Position numbers and translations under genes: made by a program
Notes under the pieces: generated by a model
Databases searched by the model: none
The model's input: the letters and a program-made list of their open reading frames with translations, nothing else
What the model was told of the DNA's origin: nothing
Shown: in pieces, positions 31,251 through 35,217 of the stretch
Layout: every line of letters begins with the position of its first letter
How positions within the stretch are numbered: position 1 is the stretch's first letter
DNA from: Oscillospiraceae bacterium
GTDB lineage: Bacteria > Bacillota > Clostridia > Oscillospirales > Ruminococcaceae
Assembly (NCBI GenBank): GCA_017473745.1
Contig: JAFUJP010000065.1
Span: forward strand, 1 to 35,217
DNA: 35,217 nt
Direction of reading: 5' to 3'

Positions 31251-31370
31251 CTTTGCCGCGAAAATTTAAACTATATTAACATATTTTTGAAGAAGATTTC
31301 ACCAAAGATATACAAAGGCATGTTATAATAAAATCATAGAAAATACGCTTGAATACCAAGGAGACTGAAA

Positions 31371-31778
31371 ATGAATATCGCGAAGATAATGATTCCCAAA
31401 ATATCCACAGCTTTTTTATACGAAAACAACACGGTGCGCCAAGGGCTTGAAAAATTTACCCGATATGGCTATACCGCTGTTCCTGTTCTGAGCGAAAACG
31501 GAATCTATGCCGGAACCATTACCGAAGGGGATTTTCTTCGGCACATAATGCGCCTTGGTTCGGCAGAAATGAAGGATCACGAAAGCTATCTTATAAAAGA
31601 TATCATACGAAAGGATTTTTGCCCTTCGCTGATGATAGAAGCGGAGCAGAAAGAGGTTATCGCCGCTGTTATGAACCAGAACTTTGTTCCGATAGTTGAC
31701 GGGCGCGGAGTTTTTTGCGGAATCATAACCCGAAAAGGCGTTATCGGTACCCTTGAACAAAAGCTTGAAGAAAAATAG
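31371..31778 (+). CDS. Stand-alone CBS-domain pair protein
   Basis: 135 residues composed of two CBS motifs (about 8-60 with FTRYGYTAVPVLSENGIYAGTITEGD-like content, and 70-130 with NFVPIVDGRGVFCGIITRKG). Such pairs usually bind adenine nucleotides (AMP, ATP, or cyclic di-AMP in some Firmicutes) and regulate a partner; no partner is adjacent. AAGGAG precedes the ATG. A TATAAT at 31324-31329 is seen without a good -35 box. Confidence 0.9.
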   Translation: MNIAKIMIPKISTAFLYENNTVRQGLEKFTRYGYTAVPVLSENGIYAGTITEGDFLRHIMRLGSAEMKDHESYLIKDIIRKDFCPSLMIEAEQKEVIAAVMNQNFVPIVDGRGVFCGIITRKGVIGTLEQKLEEK

Positions 31779-31788
31779 ATAATTCGGA

Positions 31789-31824
31789 ATCGGCAGGAAC
31801 GGCGAAAAGTTCCTGCCGATTTTT
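31789..31824 (+). terminator. Intrinsic terminator of the CBS protein gene
   Basis: A 12-bp perfect stem (ATCGGCAGGAAC at 31789-31800, complement at 31809-31820), 8-nt loop, followed by TTTT. Confidence 0.9.
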
Positions 31825-31871
31825 ATGTTGTCGGCTTATCCATTGCCGGGAAGGCTTTAAAAGGTTTTTTG

Positions 31872-31900
31872 TTGTAAAAACGCTGTTTGCATGATATAAT
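31872..31900 (+). promoter_or_regulatory. Promoter of the second RlmD-like gene
   Basis: TTGTAA at 31872-31877, 17-nt spacer, TATAAT at 31895-31900. The -10 box lies inside the longest possible reading frame, which fixes the real start at the ATG at 31938. Confidence 0.75.
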
Positions 31901-31937
31901 TATTTATTCAATAAATCAAAAAGGATGTGCTTTTATT

Positions 31938-33209
31938 ATGCCGAATGTCTGCGTCGTTTCAAAAAAATGCGGCGGCTGTCAATATACAGGAATTCCTTAT
32001 CCCGAACAGCTTGCCGAAAAGCAGAAAAGGGAAGAGATCCTTCTCGGAAGATTCGGAAAAGTCGAAAGAATAATCGGCATGAAATACCCCTGTTTTTACC
32101 GCAACAAGGTAAACAGCGCTTTTGGCAAAGATAAAAAAGGCAGCATAATCTGCGGCACATATCAGATGGGAACCCATTATATAGTTCAGGTGGATAAATG
32201 CCTTATCGAGGACGAAAAATGCCAGCAGATAATCAGAAGCATAAAATCCTTGCTTAAAGGCTTCAAGATGGAACCTTTCAACGAGGATACAGGCAAGGGC
32301 CTTCTTCGCTACGTTCTTGTAAGAAGAGGAATCAAAACCGGCGAAATAATGGTCGTTCTCGTGCTCGGAACGCATATTTTTCCTTCGGGGAACAACTTTG
32401 TGAAAGAGCTTCTGAAGCTCCACCCCGAAATCACCACCGTCGTGGTGAATATAAACGATAAGAAAACAAGCATGGTCCTTGGCGAAAAAGAAAAAATATC
32501 CTATGGAAAAGGTTATATATATGATGAACTTTGCGGCTGCAGATTCCGCATTTCGCCAAGTTCTTTTTATCAGATAAACCCCGTTCAGACGGAGGTTCTT
32601 TATAACAAGGCCATCGAGTTCGCGGGTCTTTCGGGCAAAGAAAAGGTTATAGATGCCTATTGCGGCATCGGCACCATAGGAATGGTCGCGGCCAAAAAAG
32701 CGAAGACCGTTATCGGAATCGAGCTTAACGGCGATGCGGTACGCGATGCACGAATCAACGCAAAAGAGAATAAAATCGAAAATATTGAGTTCTTCAGGGG
32801 CGATGCGGGCGATTTTATGGTGAAAATGGCGGCGGAACACGCAAAAGCAGACGTTGTTTTCATGGATCCGCCGAGAGCGGGCAGCGATGAAGCGTTTCTT
32901 TCTTCCGTTGCGACCCTTGCGCCGGAAAAGGTGGTCTATGTTTCCTGCAATCCGGCAACCCTTGCGCGGGATCTTGAGTATATCACCGAAAACGGATATG
33001 AGGTCAAAAAAATCCAACCAGTTGATATGTTCCCTTTTACCGAGCATTGCGAGACAGTCGTTCTGCTTGTGAAAAAAGGCAAAAAGGGATTCGATAAAAA
33101 ACCGTTTGATAAAAATCAAAATGTGAAAAAAGGCAGAAAAAATGGGGATTATCGCTTTGATGATCGCCGCGGTGTTAACGCTTACCGCCTGCGCCGCGAA
33201 AAGAAATGA
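31938..33209 (+). CDS. RlmD-like 23S rRNA (uracil-5-)-methyltransferase lacking TRAM domain
   Basis: 423 residues from the ATG at 31938. There is no TRAM domain: the protein begins almost at the [4Fe-4S] ligands Cys5, Cys11, Cys14 (KKCGGC) and Cys88. The methyltransferase core is complete, with DAYCGIGTIGM, MDPPRAGSDE and the nucleophile in VSCNPATLARD. The C-terminus carries a basic tail of about 45 residues rich in Lys and Arg, perhaps standing in for the missing RNA-binding domain. It is a distant paralogue of the 5421-6791 gene, so one may act on m5U747 and the other on m5U1939, or one on another RNA. Confidence 0.92.
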   Translation: MPNVCVVSKKCGGCQYTGIPYPEQLAEKQKREEILLGRFGKVERIIGMKYPCFYRNKVNSAFGKDKKGSIICGTYQMGTHYIVQVDKCLIEDEKCQQIIRSIKSLLKGFKMEPFNEDTGKGLLRYVLVRRGIKTGEIMVVLVLGTHIFPSGNNFVKELLKLHPEITTVVVNINDKKTSMVLGEKEKISYGKGYIYDELCGCRFRISPSSFYQINPVQTEVLYNKAIEFAGLSGKEKVIDAYCGIGTIGMVAAKKAKTVIGIELNGDAVRDARINAKENKIENIEFFRGDAGDFMVKMAAEHAKADVVFMDPPRAGSDEAFLSSVATLAPEKVVYVSCNPATLARDLEYITENGYEVKKIQPVDMFPFTEHCETVVLLVKKGKKGFDKKPFDKNQNVKKGRKNGDYRFDDRRGVNAYRLRREKK

Positions 33210-33276
33210 AAAGTCTGTGTGACTTCAGATAAATTTCGGTTACACCTTTTTGCTGCGGCGGCGGATAAACGAAGAT

Positions 33277-33302
33277 AAAACCGCTCGTAAGGGGCGTTTT
33301 TA
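33277..33302 (+). terminator. Probable intrinsic terminator of the second RlmD-like gene
   Basis: AAAAC-c-GCTC (33277-33286) pairs with GGGCGTTTT (33292-33300) with one bulged C and one G-U pair; the T tract is part of the right arm. Confidence 0.45.
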
Positions 33303-33352
33303 TTCCGTTTTGGAATTTTTTTGATTTGCTGAAAAAATTTTTTATAAAACAG

Positions 33353-33381
33353 TTGATTTTACGTTCGTAAAATGTTAGAAT
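33353..33381 (+). promoter_or_regulatory. Promoter of vanW-dltA with an embedded dyad operator
   Basis: TTGATT at 33353-33358, 17-nt spacer, TAGAAT at 33376-33381. The spacer is filled by ATTTTACG-TT-CGTAAAAT (33356-33373), an 18-bp inverted repeat with a 2-nt centre. A dimeric regulator bound there would block the polymerase. Confidence 0.75.
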
Positions 33382-33420
33382 GTTGTCGAAAACAAATCAA
33401 CCTGTAAAGGGGTGGCAAAA

Positions 33421-34251
33421 TTGGGAAGAAAGCTTTTTTGTGACATAAACCCAACCTGCTATAAAATATCGGTGGCAAAAGAAACCGCCCTGCGCAATAT
33501 AAAGGATTTTTTAAGCGCCGAAAAAATCGCGAAGGAGAAGAAGGCGGAGCTTCTTCCGAATATAGTTAAAAGCCACAGCTCGATACTTATAAGGCATCTT
33601 GAAGGCGTTGATATGCGCCTTCAGCAAAACAAGGTGACTAACATTCGTCTTGCCGCGGAAAAAATAAACGGAAGCATAATAAAACCCGGCGAAATTTTTT
33701 CTTTTTGGCATACCGTTGGAAAAACGACCGAAAAAGAAGGTTATAAAGAAGGCCTTGTGATACACAGGGGCGGTAAGCTTGGCGCCGATATCGCCGGCGG
33801 CCTTTGCCAGATGGCAAATATGGTGCATTGGCTCGTGCTCAACAGCCCGCTTACGGTTACGGAACTTCATCATCATTCCGATGCGCTTTTTCCGGATGAC
33901 AGAAGAAGAGTGCCTTTCGGAACGGGCACTTCGGTCGTCAACAATTATGTCGATTACCGCTTTAAAAATAACACCGATTTTGCCGTGCAGATATGTGCAT
34001 GGATAGAGGACGGCGAGCTTTGCGGAGAGCTTCGCAGTGAAAGACCTTTCCCTTGCCGCTATCGCCTTATTGAAGAAAACCATCACTATCGAAAAGAGGG
34101 AGAGCGATATTACCGCATTTCTCAGGTTTATCGCCTTGTTATTGAAAAAGAAAGCGGCGCCCAGATTCGCAAGGAGCTTATCCTCGATAACCATTCCCTT
34201 GTTATGTATGACCATGGCCTTATTCCCCCGGAACAGATTAGAGATGATTGA
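33421..34251 (+). CDS. vanW: VanW-family protein
   Basis: 276 residues from a TTG at 33421, placed 8 nt after AAGGGG (33407-33412); the GTG at 33412 has no ribosome site of its own. The core has the VanW signature IIKPGEIFSFWHTVGKTTEKEGYKEG-like region, GADIAGGLCQMANMVHWL and VTELHHHSDALFPD. VanW accompanies some vanB clusters but its function is unknown, and chromosomal copies are common in Clostridia. Here the next gene, a DltA-like ligase, begins directly after its stop codon, suggesting a cell-envelope role. Confidence 0.9.
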   Translation: MGRKLFCDINPTCYKISVAKETALRNIKDFLSAEKIAKEKKAELLPNIVKSHSSILIRHLEGVDMRLQQNKVTNIRLAAEKINGSIIKPGEIFSFWHTVGKTTEKEGYKEGLVIHRGGKLGADIAGGLCQMANMVHWLVLNSPLTVTELHHHSDALFPDDRRRVPFGTGTSVVNNYVDYRFKNNTDFAVQICAWIEDGELCGELRSERPFPCRYRLIEENHHYRKEGERYYRISQVYRLVIEKESGAQIRKELILDNHSLVMYDHGLIPPEQIRDD

Positions 34252-35217
34252 ATGATTTTTGAAATTGAAAAGCTTGCCGAAAAATTCGGCGAAAGAACGG
34301 CATATATTTCGGACGGCGAGCACGCGGATTTTGCGGAGCTTTTTGACCGTGCTCAAAAAACAGCAGCAAAAATCAGCGGCGGGGATAATTCACCGGTTGT
34401 TGTTTTGGGGAGCAGAAGCACCGAAATGATGGCGGCGATCCTCGGCTGCATTATTGCCAAAAGAGCTTACGTTCCGATAGATTCCTCCATGCCGGAAGAA
34501 CGGAAGGATAAAATAATCGCCGCTTCGGGTGCGGGGATAATCATTGACTGCGGCGGAAAGAACGCAGTGATCCGCAGAACGGAAAACAGTGCTCAAAACT
34601 CGGGCGAAAACGATACCGCATATATAATTTTTACATCCGGAAGCACGGGCGAGCCGAAAGGCGTGCCGATTTCGTATGAAAATCTTGATAATTTTATCGG
34701 ATGGATAACCTCACTTGAACCGCTGAACGAATTTGAGCACGCAAGGGTGCTCAATCATGCAGCGTTCAGCTTTGATTTGAGCACCGCCGCGATATTTCTT
34801 GCGATTTTTGGCGGCCATGCCATTGTTCAGCTTGAAGGTACCGAGAATCTTGAAAGCGTTTTTAATACCATAAGCGAAAATAAAACGGAAATAATTGTTG
34901 CAACGCCGACTTTTTTGCGGCTTTGCCTTATTGATAAGGAATTCTGCGGAACAAAATTCCCCTTTATTAAATGCGTTTATTTTTGCGGAGAGCCGCTTCA
35001 AAAATCCCTTTGCAAAGGGATTTTTGAAAGGTTCCCCGATATCAGAATAATTAACGCCTATGGCCCGACGGAGGCGACAAGCGCCGTTTGCGCCATCGAA
35101 ATAACGAAAGAAAGCCTTGAGCACGAAGAAATTTTGCCTTGCGGCAAAATTTCTTCCGCCGCGGCGGAAATCGTCATCGAAGCTGACGAGATCGTGCTCA
35201 AAGGGAAGAGCGTTTTC
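34252..35217 (+). CDS. dltA: DltA-like D-alanine-activating adenylation enzyme (3' end beyond the window)
   Basis: The ATG at 34252 follows the vanW stop directly; 322 codons are open to the window edge of an expected total of about 500. The AMP-binding P-loop IIFTSGSTGEPKGV (about residues 125-138) and NAYGPTEAT (about 267-275) mark the ANL superfamily. ENLDNFIGWI and FCGEPL resemble DltA, which loads D-Ala onto a carrier protein for teichoic acid esterification. A DltB/MBOAT-like protein is encoded at 2538 but pairs with a DHHW protein instead. The gene holds seven octamer copies and several perfect palindromes (34276-34290, 34997-35028, 35125-35156, 35154-35169). It could instead be another amino acid adenylation enzyme. 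Confidence 0.82.
   Translation, partial: MIFEIEKLAEKFGERTAYISDGEHADFAELFDRAQKTAAKISGGDNSPVVVLGSRSTEMMAAILGCIIAKRAYVPIDSSMPEERKDKIIAASGAGIIIDCGGKNAVIRRTENSAQNSGENDTAYIIFTSGSTGEPKGVPISYENLDNFIGWITSLEPLNEFEHARVLNHAAFSFDLSTAAIFLAIFGGHAIVQLEGTENLESVFNTISENKTEIIVATPTFLRLCLIDKEFCGTKFPFIKCVYFCGEPLQKSLCKGIFERFPDIRIINAYGPTEATSAVCAIEITKESLEHEEILPCGKISSAAAEIVIEADEIVLKGKSVF
34349..35201. repeat. Dense cluster of the octamer TTGAGCAC/GTGCTCAA
   Basis: Seven exact copies in 853 bp at 34349, 34589, 34733, 34747, 34777, 35117 and 35194, in both orientations and in all reading frames of the DltA-like gene. About twelve more copies lie elsewhere in the window (894, 918, 1209, 1525, 1578, 6072, 6120, 6153, 24631, 25235, 29564, 33835). 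Confidence 0.85.
34997..35028. repeat. 32-bp perfect palindrome inside the DltA-like gene
   Basis: TTCAAAAATCCCTTTG at 34997-35012 is followed directly by its exact reverse complement (35013-35028). The encoded segment aligns to the remembered DltA sequence without a gap, so it is not an insertion into the protein. Confidence 0.9.

Noticed and set aside
31887-31937. TTG start at 31887 for the second RlmD-like protein
   Set aside because: The TATAAT box at 31895-31900 falls within this extension, so translation must begin later, at the ATG at 31938.
33412-33420. GTG start at 33412 for VanW
   Set aside because: The GTG overlaps the AAGGGG ribosome site that serves the TTG at 33421.
1-35217. 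CRISPR array, prophage, insertion sequence or integrase
   Set aside because: No regularly spaced repeats, no transposase, integrase or phage structural genes, and no terminal repeats of IS size were seen.

Overview
The window comes from a low-to-moderate GC, Gram-positive, spore-forming anaerobe, most likely an uncultured gut Clostridia (Oscillospirales/Ruminococcaceae-like; this placement is inference). The evidence is a SpoVAF/GerA-type germination protein, a class B sortase, a DltA-type ligase next to VanW, lipoproteins with Firmicute lipoboxes, Fe-S redox modules typical of strict anaerobes, purine-rich Shine-Dalgarno sites with frequent TTG starts, and many sigma-A promoters with 17-nt spacers.

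Layout. 1-2.4 kb: the tail of an unknown gene, sortase B and a SpoVAF-like membrane protein. 2.5-8.1 kb: a run led by a sigma-A promoter with an MBOAT acyltransferase, a DHHW/AlgJ-like partner, an RlmD-type rRNA methyltransferase, and a lipoprotein combining a ricin-like lectin with an HEMGH metallopeptidase. 8.2-11.0 kb: a flavodoxin-fold reductase, a VanZ-like protein, galE and a small lipoprotein. 11.3-15.8 kb: a minus-strand block with an EamA exporter, a half-size ABC exporter coupled to an XRE regulator, and a VanY-type carboxypeptidase. 16.0-20.3 kb: three overlapping or closely spaced redox genes (NuoE-like, NuoF-like, and an NfnB/GltD-like protein with extra Fe-S domains). These match the Sporomusa-type (Stn) electron-bifurcating transhydrogenase; no hydrogenase H-cluster gene is present. 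20.4-24.4 kb: an osmotic operon (hexapeptide acetyltransferase, trkA, trkH, mscL). 24.4-26.7 kb: a pseudouridine synthase, an SseB-like protein and a cobalamin adenosyltransferase.

26.7-29.1 kb is the richest stretch for non-coding and small features. It holds a cobalamin riboswitch with its own promoter that ends in two terminators with no B12 gene downstream, an AraC-type HTH protein, a tRNA-Pro(CGG), a separately promoted ~175-nt structured RNA with competing antiterminator and terminator hairpins, a zinc-ribbon membrane protein, and a separate transcription unit for a 29-residue, five-cysteine peptide. 29.1-35.2 kb: a patatin, two tandem GNAT acetyltransferases, a CBS-domain protein, a second RlmD-like methyltransferase without a TRAM domain, VanW, and a DltA-like ligase that runs off the end.

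Across the window the octamer TTGAGCAC/GTGCTCAA occurs at least 19 times by eye, against about one expected. It occurs on both strands and in all three reading frames, forms one terminator stem, is densest in the last kilobase, and is absent from about 6.2 to 24.6 kb. It behaves like an iterated DNA signal (uptake-type or other protein-recognised motif) rather than a coding effect. This octamer, the structured RNA at 27.7 kb, the Cys-rich peptide at 28.9 kb and the orphan B12 riboswitch are the best candidates for something undescribed. All homology statements come from reading motifs by eye; no database search was run.
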